Of a stretch of 64,000 nt of DNA, positions 50,838 to 60,537 are shown one piece after another; the first letter of the stretch is position 1, and each line of letters starts with the position of its first letter. Source of the DNA: Opitutales bacterium (lineage in GTDB: Bacteria > Verrucomicrobiota > Verrucomicrobiia > Opitutales > Oceanipulchritudinaceae). Location: the NCBI GenBank assembly GCA_020831585.1, contig JAFIGE010000001.1:62001-126000 (forward strand), written 5' to 3'. The translations under genes were made by a program, and so were the position numbers. The notes below the pieces were generated by a model. It was not told the origin of the DNA. It was given only the letters and a program-made list of their open reading frames with translations, and made no database searches.

Positions 50838-52037
50838 ATGCACATCGTCCTCTTCACCCATCCCTCCTTCCTGGGGTCGTTGAGCATGCCCCGGTTTGCT
50901 GAGATGATCCGGGCAGGGATGACCGAGAGGGCTCACTCGGTCGAAGTCTGGTCGCCGAGAGCCCGGTTTTTTCGTTCGGATGCCCCGCGTCCGCTTCGCA
51001 AATGGCTGGGCTACCTGGACCAGTTTCTCCTCTTCCCCCTGGAGGTCCGGAGACGTCTGCGGACGATTCCTCCGGATACGCTCTTCGTTTTCGCGGATCA
51101 AGCGCTGGGCCCATGGATCCCGATGGTTTCCGGGCGACCCCATGTGATTCATTGCCATGACTTTCTCGCCCAATGGTCCGCCTTGAACGAAATTCCGGAA
51201 AACCCGACACGGTGGTCCGGGCGCCAATACCAGAAATATATCCGCCGGGGGTTTCAGCGCGGGAAACATTTTGTTTCGATTTCCGAAGCCACCCGATCGG
51301 ATTTACACAAGCTATTGGGTCGGGTTCCTCCGGTTTCCGAAGTCGTCTACAATGGCCTGAACGGAGACTTTCACCCGGTCGACCACGAAGCCGCTCTTGC
51401 CGAACAGCCCGCAGACTGGAGGGAGTTTTTGCGCGAGGGTTGCCTCCTTCACGTGGGCGGTGCGCAGTGGTATAAAAATCGGGCCGGGCTGGTGGAAGCG
51501 TATGCGGCCTACATCGACGCCAGGCGATACCGCGCGGAAAGCGCGGGCGGGGTTTTGCCCCTCGTGCTTGTGGGCGATCCCGTGGAACCGACTTTGCAGC
51601 AAAGAATTCTGCGTCTCCCCAAGGAAGGCAAAGTCCTCGCGGCCAATGGCATTTCGTTCCCCCGGCTGAGGGCGCTTTATTCCCTCGGAGAGGTGTTTTT
51701 GTTCCCCTCGCTGGCAGAGGGGTTCGGCTGGCCCATCGCGGAAGCCATGGCCTGCGGCTGCCCCGTCCTGACCACCGCCACCGCCCCCATGACAGAGGTC
51801 GCCGGAGGCGCGGCCGAGCTGGTCCCCGTTATGCCTGCCGAGTCCGCCAAGCGCGCCGGCTGGGCAAAATCCACCGGCGAAAAAATTGCCGAAATCCTTG
51901 CTTGGTCACCCGGCAAACGATCCGCGCAAATCGCTGCTGGACTGGAGAACGCGCGCCGGTTTGATCCCACCAGGGCGCTGGACGCCTACGCCCGCATCTA
52001 TGAACGTGTCCAGCAGGATTCGACGGCCACACGATGA
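50838..52037 (+). CDS. Glycosyltransferase family 4
   Basis: 399 residues. N-terminal MHIVLFTHPSFLGSLSMPRFAEMI with HFVSISEATRSDLHKLLG (about 140-157), then a GT-B donor domain LHVGGAQWYKNRAGLVEAYAAYI (about 201-223), VFLFPSLAEGFGWPIAEAMACGCPVLTT (about 289-316; E-G-F-G-x-x-x-x-E). Typical retaining GT4. The next gene starts in ATGA overlap. Confidence 0.93.
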   Translation: MHIVLFTHPSFLGSLSMPRFAEMIRAGMTERAHSVEVWSPRARFFRSDAPRPLRKWLGYLDQFLLFPLEVRRRLRTIPPDTLFVFADQALGPWIPMVSGRPHVIHCHDFLAQWSALNEIPENPTRWSGRQYQKYIRRGFQRGKHFVSISEATRSDLHKLLGRVPPVSEVVYNGLNGDFHPVDHEAALAEQPADWREFLREGCLLHVGGAQWYKNRAGLVEAYAAYIDARRYRAESAGGVLPLVLVGDPVEPTLQQRILRLPKEGKVLAANGISFPRLRALYSLGEVFLFPSLAEGFGWPIAEAMACGCPVLTTATAPMTEVAGGAAELVPVMPAESAKRAGWAKSTGEKIAEILAWSPGKRSAQIAAGLENARRFDPTRALDAYARIYERVQQDSTATR

Positions 52038-53242
52038 AGCGAATTCTCCACATTGTCGCCAGCATGGACCCGGCGGGCGGAGGGGTGGCACAAGCCATCC
52101 GAACCCTTGCCGATGCGCTGAAGGCGTATGGCTATGTGAGCGAAGCGGTCTCGGTGGATGCTCCCGATGCCCCCTTCCTTTCGACGGGGCGGCCACCGGA
52201 TCTGCCCATTCACGCAGTCGGCCCCGGTCGCTTCGGCTGGGCTTACCACAGAAACCTGAAGATGTGGCTGGAGACAGACGGACGGGGATACGACATCTGG
52301 ATCATCCACGGGCTTTGGCTCTACCCATCCGCAGCCGCCCTGCGAACAGCGGCGGCTCGGACCCGAAAGGTCTTTATCTTCCCGCACGGTATGCTCGATC
52401 CGTGGTTCCAAAGTTGGAAGAGACGGCCGACCAAAACCTTGCGCAACACCCTCTACTGGCACTTACTGGAATCCGGCACGGTGCGTCGGGCCGACGGATT
52501 GCTCTTCACGTGTGCGGAAGAACGGCGTCTGGCGAGCACCACCTTTGCCCGATACCGCCCGCAACGTGCGGAAGTTGTGGGATTGGGAAACGCCGATGTG
52601 CCCGCCGCAGGAGAATCGCCCCTATCCGCCTTCCTGCGGCACTGTCCGGCAGTGGAGGGTCAACGCTACCTCCTTTTCCTCGGGCGGATTCATCCCAAGA
52701 AAGGGCTCCCGCTCCTGCTCGAAGGCTGGGCGCGGGCAATCAGGGAAGCCCCGGCCGGGGAACCCCTTCACCTCGTCATTGCCGGGCCGGGTGCGGACTC
52801 CGCCCACGGTTTGGAGATGCAGGCCCTGGCCGGGCGAATCCTCCCGGAAGGCACGGTGCATTTCCCCGGGATGCTCAGCGGTTCGGCCAAATGGGCTGCT
52901 CTGCGGGGGGCCGATGCCTTTGTCTTGTTTTCTCATCAGGAAAACTTCGGCATCGCTGTCGTCGAGGCGCTGGCCAGCGGAACGCCTGTTCTCCTATCCA
53001 CGCAGGTGAATATCTGGCGCGAAGTTGTCGATGGCGGAGGCGGGCTGGCAGCGATGAACGATAGGGAAGGGGCGACCAAATGCCTCCAATCTTGGTTCAG
53101 TCTAAACGCCGCGCAGCGCGAAACCGCTCGGGCGCACGCGCGGGCCACTTACCTCGCTACCTTCTCGGCAGATGCCGCAGCGAGACGCCTCGACCAAGTC
53201 TTTTCGAACGAAAGCACAAGAGATGCCAGCCGCTGCAATTAA
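52034..53242 (+). CDS. Glycosyltransferase family 4
   Basis: 402 residues. MKRILHIVASMDPAGGGVAQAIRTLADAL, PHGMLDPWFQSWKRRPTKTLRNTLYW (about 119-144), LLFLGRIHPKKGLPLLLEGWARAI (about 215-238) and DAFVLFSHQENFGIAVVEALASGTPVLLST (about 294-323; E-N-F-G-x-x-x-x-E). Its PHGML...K motif is typical of colanic-type GT4. It overlaps the WcaF-like gene by 20 bases. Confidence 0.93.
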   Translation: MKRILHIVASMDPAGGGVAQAIRTLADALKAYGYVSEAVSVDAPDAPFLSTGRPPDLPIHAVGPGRFGWAYHRNLKMWLETDGRGYDIWIIHGLWLYPSAAALRTAAARTRKVFIFPHGMLDPWFQSWKRRPTKTLRNTLYWHLLESGTVRRADGLLFTCAEERRLASTTFARYRPQRAEVVGLGNADVPAAGESPLSAFLRHCPAVEGQRYLLFLGRIHPKKGLPLLLEGWARAIREAPAGEPLHLVIAGPGADSAHGLEMQALAGRILPEGTVHFPGMLSGSAKWAALRGADAFVLFSHQENFGIAVVEALASGTPVLLSTQVNIWREVVDGGGGLAAMNDREGATKCLQSWFSLNAAQRETARAHARATYLATFSADAAARRLDQVFSNESTRDASRCN

Positions 53243-53804
53243 CACCGACACCCGGACCGGCCCCTCGTTTGGGCTGGGGAATCGCCTGAAGCGAGTACTC
53301 TGGCTCGTCACCTGGACCGTCCTCTGCCGGTGGACACCGCCGCCCCTGCACCCGTGGCGGGCATTCGTTTTGCGCCTCTTTGGTGCTCGTCTGGGGCGAG
53401 GCGTGCATGTCTATAGCTCGGCGAAAATCTGGGCACCGTGGAACCTCGAACTGGCCGACGCCGCCGCCATTGGCCGGGGCGCGATCATCTATTCGCAAGG
53501 CCGCATCAGCATGGGGTGCCGCGCGGTGGTCTCACAAGGAGCCCACCTCTGCGCGGGCACTCACGACTTCGAAAAACCGGGCTTTCCCCTCCTCACGAAA
53601 CCCATCCGCTTGGAAGACGACGTGTGGATCGCTGCGGAAGCCTTTGTCCACCCGGGCGTAACCGTGGGTGAGGGCACGGTCGTCGGGGCGCGGTCCGTTG
53701 TCGTGAGTGATTTGCCTCCATGGACGGTTTGCTCCGGCTTCCCCGCAAAACCCCTGCGCCCGCGAAACCGCGGAAAGCTATCCGCCGACGCCAGGGATAA
53801 CTGA
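53223..53804 (+). CDS. WcaF-like colanic/EPS acetyltransferase
   Basis: 193 residues from the ATG at 53223; a longer frame starts at 53172 inside the GT4. N-terminal TWTVLCRWTPPPLHPWRAFVLRLFGARLG precedes hexapeptide beta-helix repeats (VYSSAKIWAPWNLELADAAAIGRGAIIYS...), the active-site CAGTHDF (about 102-108, His) and PLLTKPIRLEDDVWIAAEAFVHPGVTVGEGTVVGARS (about 113-149). It fits the WcaF group that acetylates sugars of exopolysaccharide. It is the last gene before a 164-bp gap. Confidence 0.9.
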   Translation: MPAAAINTDTRTGPSFGLGNRLKRVLWLVTWTVLCRWTPPPLHPWRAFVLRLFGARLGRGVHVYSSAKIWAPWNLELADAAAIGRGAIIYSQGRISMGCRAVVSQGAHLCAGTHDFEKPGFPLLTKPIRLEDDVWIAAEAFVHPGVTVGEGTVVGARSVVVSDLPPWTVCSGFPAKPLRPRNRGKLSADARDN

Positions 53805-53881
53805 GCCATTCAAAGCAATGACCTGTTCAGCAGGCACAAATCTTGCTTAGCTCCCATAGGTATCATCCGAGTCCAGCATTG

Positions 53882-53910
53882 ACAACTTCAGGAAGATTGC
53901 GATGCTCCAA
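53882..53910 (+). promoter_or_regulatory. Candidate promoter before the polyprenyl transferase gene
   Basis: In the 164-bp gap before the gene at 53969 a perfect -35 hexamer TTGACA (near 53880) is followed, about 16 bases later, by the weak -10-like GATGCT. The match is partial, so it is a candidate start for the export-block operon only. Confidence 0.3.
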
Positions 53911-53968
53911 ATCCTCATATGACTGCCGTAAAACTACGCATAAAAATCCAGGTGAATTCCTTAAATAA

Positions 53969-55372
53969 ATGATCACGAATCAACAGATTGGATTGCGTCA
54001 TTTTACTTGGGGGTGCTTGGCTGTAATCAGTTTGGCCTCCATGAGCGCCCTGCAAGTCTTTGAAGCTTACACGGGATTGTTTGGGCTCGGAGAGCGCTTC
54101 TATCTGCTCCCCTATCAAATCGGAGTTTTCGCTGCATTTCTGCACATGGGCAACATGATTGCCCGGCACGTCCAGCGGTTCGTGCCGGCCGGAATCGTCG
54201 AAGATACCTTTTTGGCGATTCGCATCACCGCCTACAAGGCTATGGGGATGGCCCTCATTTACGTTTTGCTGAAAGACATCGCCGCCAGCCGCGCGTTCCT
54301 CGCCTTCTATCTGTTTGCCAGCCTCCCCCTGACGGTGCTTCTCATTCGCCTGCTTCCACGCATCTACGAGCGGTTTTTCGTCGACCACAAGCGCTACCAA
54401 CGGGCGGCGCTGGTGGGAATGGGGCCCATGCCCAAGCAACTCAGGGAGTATGTGACGACGTGCCGGAGTTTTGGTATCCGCTTTGTCGGGATCTATGGGG
54501 AACAACCCTGCCCCGAACTGGGGCTGCCGTTGCTGGGAAGCCTCCATGACGCACAAAACCTGCCCGATTCCAGTCCAAAGCATATCGATCACATCCTCAT
54601 TTTTTCCAGTAACCTCATGGCACCCGGACTGAGTAGAGTGATTCGGCAAAGCCTGACCAAAGGCTTGCGCGTTCAGGCCTATTCCAACGTAGCCAATGCC
54701 TTCGACGAGCCGGTGAAGATCACCATGGACGGATCGGTGAACCTCATCAGCTTCGTCGATGAGCCCTTGCTGAATCCTTTCAACACGATCGCCAAACGGG
54801 CCATCGACATCGCCATATCGCTCCCTGTCGTCCTTTTCATTCTGCCGCCCCTTGCCCTTCTGGTGAAAGTCTTCCAATCGGCTCAGTCCCCCGGTCCCCT
54901 GCTCTTCCGTCAAAATCGATACGGGCACAACCGGCAGATCTTCCAAATTCTGAAGTTTCGGACGATGCAGGCCTTCAATCCCAACGAGTCCAAACAAGCC
55001 TCGGTCAACGACTCCCGTGTCTACCGCTTCGGCCGATTCCTGCGCCGGACGAGCTTGGACGAATTTCCCCAGTTCCTCAATGTCCTCCGGGGGGAGATGA
55101 GCTTGGTCGGCCCGCGTCCCCACCTGACCGTTCACGACGAGGAATTCGAAAAACACATTCACATTTACCGCTCCCGGCATTTCGTAAAGCCGGGCATCAC
55201 CGGCTACGCGCAGATTCACGGGCTTCGCGGCGAGATCTCGGATCCCCGGCAAATCCAGGAGCGCGTGAGAAAAGATGTCTATTATGTGACCCACTGGTCT
55301 GTGCAACTCGAGATCACTATCGTCTTCCGGACAATCAGCCAAATATTCTTCCCTCCGAAGAGTGCTTACTGA
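53969..55372 (+). CDS. Undecaprenyl-phosphate sugar phosphotransferase (WbaP/WcaJ-type)
   Basis: 467 residues. Four to five N-terminal membrane helices (about 10-140), a cytoplasmic Rossmann-like domain, one more helix around 275-300, then the catalytic domain: PLLFRQNRYGHNRQIFQILKFRTM (about 310-331), RRTSLDEFPQFLNVLRGEMSLVGPRPHL (about 353-388) and HFVKPGITGYAQIHGLRGEI (about 405-425). It transfers a sugar-1-phosphate from a nucleotide donor to undecaprenyl phosphate, the first step of lipid-linked glycan assembly. A strong terminator follows. Confidence 0.94.
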   Translation: MITNQQIGLRHFTWGCLAVISLASMSALQVFEAYTGLFGLGERFYLLPYQIGVFAAFLHMGNMIARHVQRFVPAGIVEDTFLAIRITAYKAMGMALIYVLLKDIAASRAFLAFYLFASLPLTVLLIRLLPRIYERFFVDHKRYQRAALVGMGPMPKQLREYVTTCRSFGIRFVGIYGEQPCPELGLPLLGSLHDAQNLPDSSPKHIDHILIFSSNLMAPGLSRVIRQSLTKGLRVQAYSNVANAFDEPVKITMDGSVNLISFVDEPLLNPFNTIAKRAIDIAISLPVVLFILPPLALLVKVFQSAQSPGPLLFRQNRYGHNRQIFQILKFRTMQAFNPNESKQASVNDSRVYRFGRFLRRTSLDEFPQFLNVLRGEMSLVGPRPHLTVHDEEFEKHIHIYRSRHFVKPGITGYAQIHGLRGEISDPRQIQERVRKDVYYVTHWSVQLEITIVFRTISQIFFPPKSAY

Positions 55373-55391
55373 ACAGCTTCTGGATCATTTG

Positions 55392-55437
55392 TAAGGCGGG
55401 CGCAGACTTTAATCGGTCGGCCCGCCTTATTTTTTTG
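55392..55437 (+). terminator. Intrinsic terminator after the initiating transferase gene
   Basis: A 10-bp GC-rich stem, TAAGGCGGGC and GCCCGCCTTA, with an 18-base loop, is followed by a T-run of seven to eight bases. It lies about 20 bases after the stop codon and separates the initiating transferase from the beta-barrel/Wza/Wzc genes. Confidence 0.92.
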
Positions 55438-55567
55438 CTTCACCGGGTTCCCTGCCCCAGCCTACCCGCTTTGGTCAAAAATCAGGGCGGCAACGCAAAC
55501 GCCCTAACCTGGACCGGACCCTCTCTGTCAACGGCCCTTCCACTTGCCCATAAAACCCTATATCAAG

Positions 55568-56815
55568 ATGCGAATCTGGTTCATCGGAGGGCTTCTTCTG
55601 CCCGTGACCGCCCTCCCAAACACGCTGGGAGAGCTCGGCATTCCCCAACGCCATACCTTCACCTACAGCCTTCTTTTGGAAGCGGAATACGACAGCAATG
55701 CCTTTGCGACCGCTGACAGTGAACGGGAAGGGGAGATCATTTACCGCGCGCGGCCACAAATCGGATTTGCGCGGCCGGGAACCCGCTTTGATCTGCGGTC
55801 CAGCGCAGGCCTCACCTACAACACGTTTCAAAACGCATCCAGTGCGGACACCTTCAACTGGAATTTGCTCCTTGGCCTAAGCAGTCCGGCGGTAAGACCA
55901 ACGTCCGTCAGGTATGGCCTGGAATTCCGCTACGAAGAAGATGAGGGAGCGGACCGGTTGCTCGGCGTGCGCCTCCAGAGCCGAACCCTCAGCTCAGGGG
56001 CGACAATCGATTTTCCGACCGGGGCCACCTCCTCGCTCGCTCTCGCGGCCGAGTGGAAGCGTTCCGACTTTTCCGCGGCCAACTCGGCGAAAAGCCAAGA
56101 CTACAATCTCGCCGCCCGCTGGTTCTACAACTACTCCCCCCGCCTCGGCGTCGGTATGGGCTATCGCTTTCAGGTGGGGGAAACCCGGCGGCCGCAGGCC
56201 GATCAAGCGAACACGCGAACACGCACCACCGGGCACGCCCTCTTCGCCACAGCCCGCACCGTCGTCTCCCCCCGTCTGCGCGGATCCATTGACGTGGGGA
56301 CGCAGTGGACCCAAAGCGACACGCAGGCGGATGAACTCTCACCCTACGTAGTGCTGAATCTGGATTGGCAAGCCACCAGTAAGGTCGATTTGAATATCTC
56401 CGTGAGGCACGACTTTGGCTCGGCGACGGACGCTGATGCCCGCCTCGGCGGAGGGCTCGATTTTCAGTGGTCTCCGACCGAACGCACCGCAATCATCTGG
56501 GCCATAAACGTCGAAAGTTCTCTCGGTGCCGATGGACGAAGGCGCGACCGCTACGAGACAGGTCTTCGCTTCCGGCACGCTGTCAGCCGTTTATGGGACT
56601 ACAACGTCGGCTTAACCGTCGGGCAGGACAGAATCGGCAGCTCGGACGACCGGCAGCGGGCGGAAACCTACACGCTGGGTGCCGCTCTGAATGTGCGCCC
56701 CTTTCGCCGGATCACTCTGTCAGCCGGCGTCGAGTATGACGTTCAGACTTCCGAAACAGAAAACCTCGACTTCGATCGGTTTCGTGGCAGAGTCGCGGGA
56801 ATCATCACGTTTTGA
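55568..56815 (+). CDS. Outer-membrane beta-barrel protein of the EPS export block
   Basis: About 415 residues from ATG 55568; an ATG at 55544 would add eight residues. Signal peptide MRIWFIGGLLLPVTALP, then alternating amphipathic strands of a barrel such as FTYSLLLEAEYDSNAFAT, FDLRSSAGLTYNTFQN, YNLAARWFYNYSPRLGVGMGYRF and a final GRVAGIITF ending in aromatic Phe. It resembles the BBP2/TIGR03016-type barrels found with exosortase-linked EPS genes. It probably forms an outer-membrane export pore or scaffold. TTGA overlap with the Wza-like gene. Confidence 0.8.
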   Translation: MRIWFIGGLLLPVTALPNTLGELGIPQRHTFTYSLLLEAEYDSNAFATADSEREGEIIYRARPQIGFARPGTRFDLRSSAGLTYNTFQNASSADTFNWNLLLGLSSPAVRPTSVRYGLEFRYEEDEGADRLLGVRLQSRTLSSGATIDFPTGATSSLALAAEWKRSDFSAANSAKSQDYNLAARWFYNYSPRLGVGMGYRFQVGETRRPQADQANTRTRTTGHALFATARTVVSPRLRGSIDVGTQWTQSDTQADELSPYVVLNLDWQATSKVDLNISVRHDFGSATDADARLGGGLDFQWSPTERTAIIWAINVESSLGADGRRRDRYETGLRFRHAVSRLWDYNVGLTVGQDRIGSSDDRQRAETYTLGAALNVRPFRRITLSAGVEYDVQTSETENLDFDRFRGRVAGIITF

Positions 56816-56823
56816 CTGCCGAA

Positions 56824-57453
56824 ATGGTTTTTCGCCTAAATAAGTACTTTTTAATCACGTTTCTAGTCTTTCTCCCGCATTTTCCCACATTAGACGCGTC
56901 GGAAAACGCTTCTGTGGAGCTCGCGCCCCCGAATGAAATTCTCATTCAGAGAGGGGATGAGGTGCAAATCAGCGTTCTCGGGGAGGCCGATTTATTGACG
57001 GTGCAACGCATTGACCCAAGTGGACAGATCCGCCTTCCCCTCCTCGGCTCCGTTTCCCTCGTCAACCTCACGCAAAGACAAGCGGAAAGCTATCTTGAAG
57101 GACTGTTCGTTGAACGCGAATTCCTTCGATACCCTCAAGTATCCGTCCGAATCGTGGCCTTCGCCGAGCGCGTCTACAGCATTTTCGGGCAAGTGCAGGC
57201 ACCGGGCCGCAAGACCTTCCCGCCCGGCGCAAATGCGCTCCGGCTAGTCGATGTGATTGCGGAATCAGGCGGGTTCACGCCGATTGCACGCTCCACGGCG
57301 GTGAGGGTCTCGCGCATCGACCCGAAAACGTCTGAAGAGGTCTCTTTTGTCATCAACGTCGAGCGCATGATCACGGGCCGGGGTTCGAGTGAAATCGAGG
57401 ACTTTAAGGTTCTTCCGGGCGATATCATCTTCATACCTGAGCGCCTGTTTTGA
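56824..57453 (+). CDS. Polysaccharide export protein (Wza-like)
   Basis: 209 residues from ATG 56824; a TTG at 56812 overlapping the previous stop is also possible. Hydrophobic N-terminal signal (FLITFLVFLPHF), then the Poly_export domain around 30-110 (LIQRGDEVQISVLGEADLL, GQIRLPLLGSVSLVNLTQ) and a SLBB-type beta-grasp domain (about 120-200; VYSIFGQVQAPGRKTFPP, VDVIAESGGFTPIAR). No lipobox cysteine is apparent. Such proteins form an outer-membrane export channel. The short length suggests a reduced Wza. Confidence 0.88.
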   Translation: MVFRLNKYFLITFLVFLPHFPTLDASENASVELAPPNEILIQRGDEVQISVLGEADLLTVQRIDPSGQIRLPLLGSVSLVNLTQRQAESYLEGLFVEREFLRYPQVSVRIVAFAERVYSIFGQVQAPGRKTFPPGANALRLVDVIAESGGFTPIARSTAVRVSRIDPKTSEEVSFVINVERMITGRGSSEIEDFKVLPGDIIFIPERLF

Positions 57454-57461
57454 GTCGGCCC

Positions 57462-59687
57462 ATGTCAAAATTGAAAAATCACCCACCCTCCGCGAAGTCG
57501 CCCCGTCCCGGGCAAGCGGATCCCTTTAGCGGCGGATCCTTCGACTTCGGGATTATCCTCAACTACCTTTACGTGATCAAGGAGAGGTGGTGGATCGGGC
57601 TCCTTGCCGGGCTCGCCGTGGCCAGCTTCTATGCCCATCGCTCCCTCCAGGAAATCCCGCTCTACCATTCCTCGGTCCACATTCTTTTTGAGCCCCGCGC
57701 GGACCGCGTAATCGATATCCAGCAAGTCGTTGAGACCACTGCGGCCGGTCAGGCGGAGAACCTGTTGGACTATCAGATGCGCATCATTCGCAGTCGGGCA
57801 TTTCGCGCCAACGTGGCCGCCAGTTTCAGCGAAGATGAGGTTGCCCAGATTATCGAGCCTTACCGCAACGCCGATGGTGACGCCCCGGGCCTCGAGGGGG
57901 TGCTGGGGGGTTCCGTTTTTTTTGGCCGCGATAATGCGGGCATCATCGTCAACGCGCATCATCGCGATCCCCATGCGGCCGCCCTGATCGTGAACCGGTA
58001 TGCGGAGCGGTACATCGCGAGTGTTGTCACGCGGACAGGCGTGGGCAATGCCGCCGCTATTGAGTTTCTGGAACAGCAGGCGGCGGAACTGCGTGGACGG
58101 ATTGAGGAGAGCGACCGGGCGCTGGTGGATTACCGCCGCCGCTACAACCTTGTCTCTCTCGAAGATAACCAGAATCTCATCGTCTCGCGCTTGCAGGCCC
58201 TCAATGCCGCCCATACCGCCGCGCGCATCCGCATCCTCGCCCTCGATGCCGATATCGCCATGGTCGAGGGGGCGAACGAACGCCAGGAGTCGCTCATTGA
58301 AGTGCCCTCCCTTGTGCGCTTTGGATCTGTGCCGGGGCTGCTTGAGCGCCTCAATGAAGCCCGCGCAGAGAGAAGCCGGTTGGATCTGCGCTACCTTCGC
58401 ATGCACCCGCTTATGGTGCAAAACGAGCGCCTCATCGCGGTTTACGAAGGGCGTTTGGCCGAGGAGTTGGACCGCGGCGTGCGCGACCTTCACCAGCGGC
58501 GGGCTCACCTCCAGGAGGAAATCGACAAACTCACGACCCAGCTCGCCGTGGCGGAAAACGAAGCCCTCCTCCTCGACTCCATGGCCATTGATTACAACGT
58601 TCTGCGGCGCAAACTTGAGAGCGACCGCCGCACTTTCGACGACATCGTCACCCGCCTCAATGAGACGAATGTGGCCAGCCAGTTGGATAACACCAACGTC
58701 CGCGTGCTCGACTCGGCGGAACCCGCGTGGATGCCCTTTACGCCCGATCGAAACAAGATTTTCCTCCTCACCGCTGTTCTCTTTCTTATGGGCTTTTGCG
58801 GAGTGCCGATCGCCGTGGAGTTTCTGGATAACCGCTTGAAATCCGCTGTCGATGTGGAGCAGTTCCTCGGGAAGCCTCTCCTCGCCGATATTCAGGCCGT
58901 CCGGGGTAAAAAAGATGAGGAGAGAGGACGACTGGTGCTGGATGAAAAAGATGACGCCATTGTCGAAGTCTACCGGGCCGTCTATGCGGGGCTCAAAATG
59001 CATGGCGTGGATCACTTCCCGAAAACCATCGTCGTCACGAGCGCCTTGCCCAAGGAGGGAAAGTCCTTTTTCGTCTCCAACTTCGCCGGGGCCTGCGCCC
59101 TCCACGGCCATCGGGTGCTGATTATCGACGCGGACTTCCGGCGTCCCTCTCAAGCGAAAAACTTCGGCATTTCCGGAAAGGTGGGCACTCTTTCATGGAT
59201 GGAGAGCGGCGACGAGCTTGCCGCCGAAGAGAACGCCCCCCTTCCCCCAGGCCTCGGCATTGTCCAAATCGCCCCTCTCCTTCACCTGCTCCCATCCGGC
59301 GGATCGACAAAGAAGTCGACGGAGATTCTCGAACACCCCAGGTTCGAAAACCTCCTGAAAGTGGCCAGCCGCGCATACGACTTCATTCTTATCGATACGC
59401 CCCCGGTCTCACTCTTCCCGGATGCCCTTTTCGCGGCCCGCCTCGCCGAAGAGAGTATTTTCATCTGCAAGCACAACGGAGTCAGCCGCCACCGTGTGAA
59501 ACAGTGCATCACCACCCTCGAAAACACCCAGACCCCGGTCTCCGGAGTGGTCATTAACAACCGGACCAGCTCGCAAGGCCTGCGCCCGGGCTACGGTGGA
59601 TCGCCTTACGGATACACCTACCGCTACGGGCCCAAGGAATACAAAACCTACGCCAAATACTACGAGGAGTCCGCCAAATCTTCCTGA
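57462..59687 (+). CDS. wzc: Polysaccharide co-polymerase/tyrosine autokinase (Wzc-like)
   Basis: 741 residues from ATG 57462 (TTG 57450 is an alternative). Two membrane spans at about 45-62 and 432-455 flank a periplasmic coiled-coil region. The cytoplasmic kinase has Walker A SALPKEGKS (about 526-534), the tyrosine-kinase-type LIIDADFRRPS (about 552-562) and Walker B FILIDTPPVSLFP (about 641-653). The tail (YGGSPYGYTYRYG...YKTYAKYYEES) holds about nine tyrosines, the expected autophosphorylation cluster. It would control chain length with Wza. The next gene follows after four bases. Confidence 0.94.
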   Translation: MSKLKNHPPSAKSPRPGQADPFSGGSFDFGIILNYLYVIKERWWIGLLAGLAVASFYAHRSLQEIPLYHSSVHILFEPRADRVIDIQQVVETTAAGQAENLLDYQMRIIRSRAFRANVAASFSEDEVAQIIEPYRNADGDAPGLEGVLGGSVFFGRDNAGIIVNAHHRDPHAAALIVNRYAERYIASVVTRTGVGNAAAIEFLEQQAAELRGRIEESDRALVDYRRRYNLVSLEDNQNLIVSRLQALNAAHTAARIRILALDADIAMVEGANERQESLIEVPSLVRFGSVPGLLERLNEARAERSRLDLRYLRMHPLMVQNERLIAVYEGRLAEELDRGVRDLHQRRAHLQEEIDKLTTQLAVAENEALLLDSMAIDYNVLRRKLESDRRTFDDIVTRLNETNVASQLDNTNVRVLDSAEPAWMPFTPDRNKIFLLTAVLFLMGFCGVPIAVEFLDNRLKSAVDVEQFLGKPLLADIQAVRGKKDEERGRLVLDEKDDAIVEVYRAVYAGLKMHGVDHFPKTIVVTSALPKEGKSFFVSNFAGACALHGHRVLIIDADFRRPSQAKNFGISGKVGTLSWMESGDELAAEENAPLPPGLGIVQIAPLLHLLPSGGSTKKSTEILEHPRFENLLKVASRAYDFILIDTPPVSLFPDALFAARLAEESIFICKHNGVSRHRVKQCITTLENTQTPVSGVVINNRTSSQGLRPGYGGSPYGYTYRYGPKEYKTYAKYYEESAKSS

Positions 59688-59691
59688 CGGC

Positions 59692-60537
59692 ATGGCGCTC
59701 GATCTCACGATTGCCATTCCCGTCCGCAATGAGGCGGCCAATCTACCCCGTTGTCTTGAGGCGATTGGGCAGGGTTTTGCGCGGCGCGTCGTGGTGATCG
59801 ATTCATCAAGCTCAGATGCCACTCCGCAGATCGCCCGTGAACAAGGCGCGGACCTGATTGATTTCGAGTGGAACGGCCAATTCCCCAAAAAACGCAACTG
59901 GTTCCTTCGGAACCATCCTCCGGATACGCAGTGGATTCTCTTTCTCGACGCCGATGAAATCCTCACTCCCGCCTTCAAGGAGGAAGCTGCCGCCAAACTC
60001 GGGAACCCCGGTCATTCCGTGGGATTTTGGCTGAGCTACAATATCTACTTCCTCGGGCAGCCCCTCAAGGGAGGCTATCCCTTGCGAAAACTCGCTTTAT
60101 TTCGGGTCGGTGCGGGCGAGTATGAACGCATCGAGGAAGAACGCTGGAGCCGCCTCGATATGGAAATACACGAGCATCCGGTGCTCGATGGATCCCTTGG
60201 CCTCATTCGCTCCCGCATCGATCACCGCGACCTGCGCGGGCTTGAACATTGGGCCGTGAAGCACGCGGCCTACGCCGACTGGGAAGCCCGGCGCTACCTC
60301 GCCCGGAGCGCGGAGGGCAAACCCGCCGACTGGACGCTCCCGCAGAAAATCAAATATCGCCTGATGGACACCCCTTTGCTCCCGGTTTGCTTTTTCTTCG
60401 GCTGCTACTTTCTCATGCTGGGCTTTCGCGATGGTCGCCGCGGTTTGGCCTGGGCCATCCTCAAAGCCGGATATTTCGCACAGGTCTACGCACGTATCCA
60501 GGAACTGAAGACCGAACGGGAGCCCGCCAATGGCTGA
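59692..60537 (+). CDS. Glycosyltransferase family 2
   Basis: 281 residues from ATG 59692; a longer frame from 59596 overlaps wzc. GT-A: LTIAIPVRNEAANLPRCLEAIGQ (about 5-27), VVVIDSSSSDATPQIA (about 34-49), the DxD-type WILFLDADEILTP (about 83-95), and an aromatic/basic FLGQPLKGGYPLRKLALFR (about 119-137). It is similar in style to WaaE/KdtX-type beta-1,4-glucosyl transferases, including a membrane segment near the C-terminus (LLPVCFFFGCYFLMLGF). Overlaps the next gene by 8 bases. Confidence 0.9.
   Translation: MALDLTIAIPVRNEAANLPRCLEAIGQGFARRVVVIDSSSSDATPQIAREQGADLIDFEWNGQFPKKRNWFLRNHPPDTQWILFLDADEILTPAFKEEAAAKLGNPGHSVGFWLSYNIYFLGQPLKGGYPLRKLALFRVGAGEYERIEEERWSRLDMEIHEHPVLDGSLGLIRSRIDHRDLRGLEHWAVKHAAYADWEARRYLARSAEGKPADWTLPQKIKYRLMDTPLLPVCFFFGCYFLMLGFRDGRRGLAWAILKAGYFAQVYARIQELKTEREPANG

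Noticed and set aside
59034-59066. Wzc Walker A lacking the usual glycine (PKEGKS)
   Set aside because: PKEGKS-type loops are common in bacterial tyrosine autokinases, so this is ordinary variation.
57465-59153. 562-residue open frame antisense to wzc
   Set aside because: It lies entirely opposite the strongly supported Wzc-like gene with its Walker motifs; the antisense product has no domain, and long shadow frames are expected in GC-rich coding sequence.
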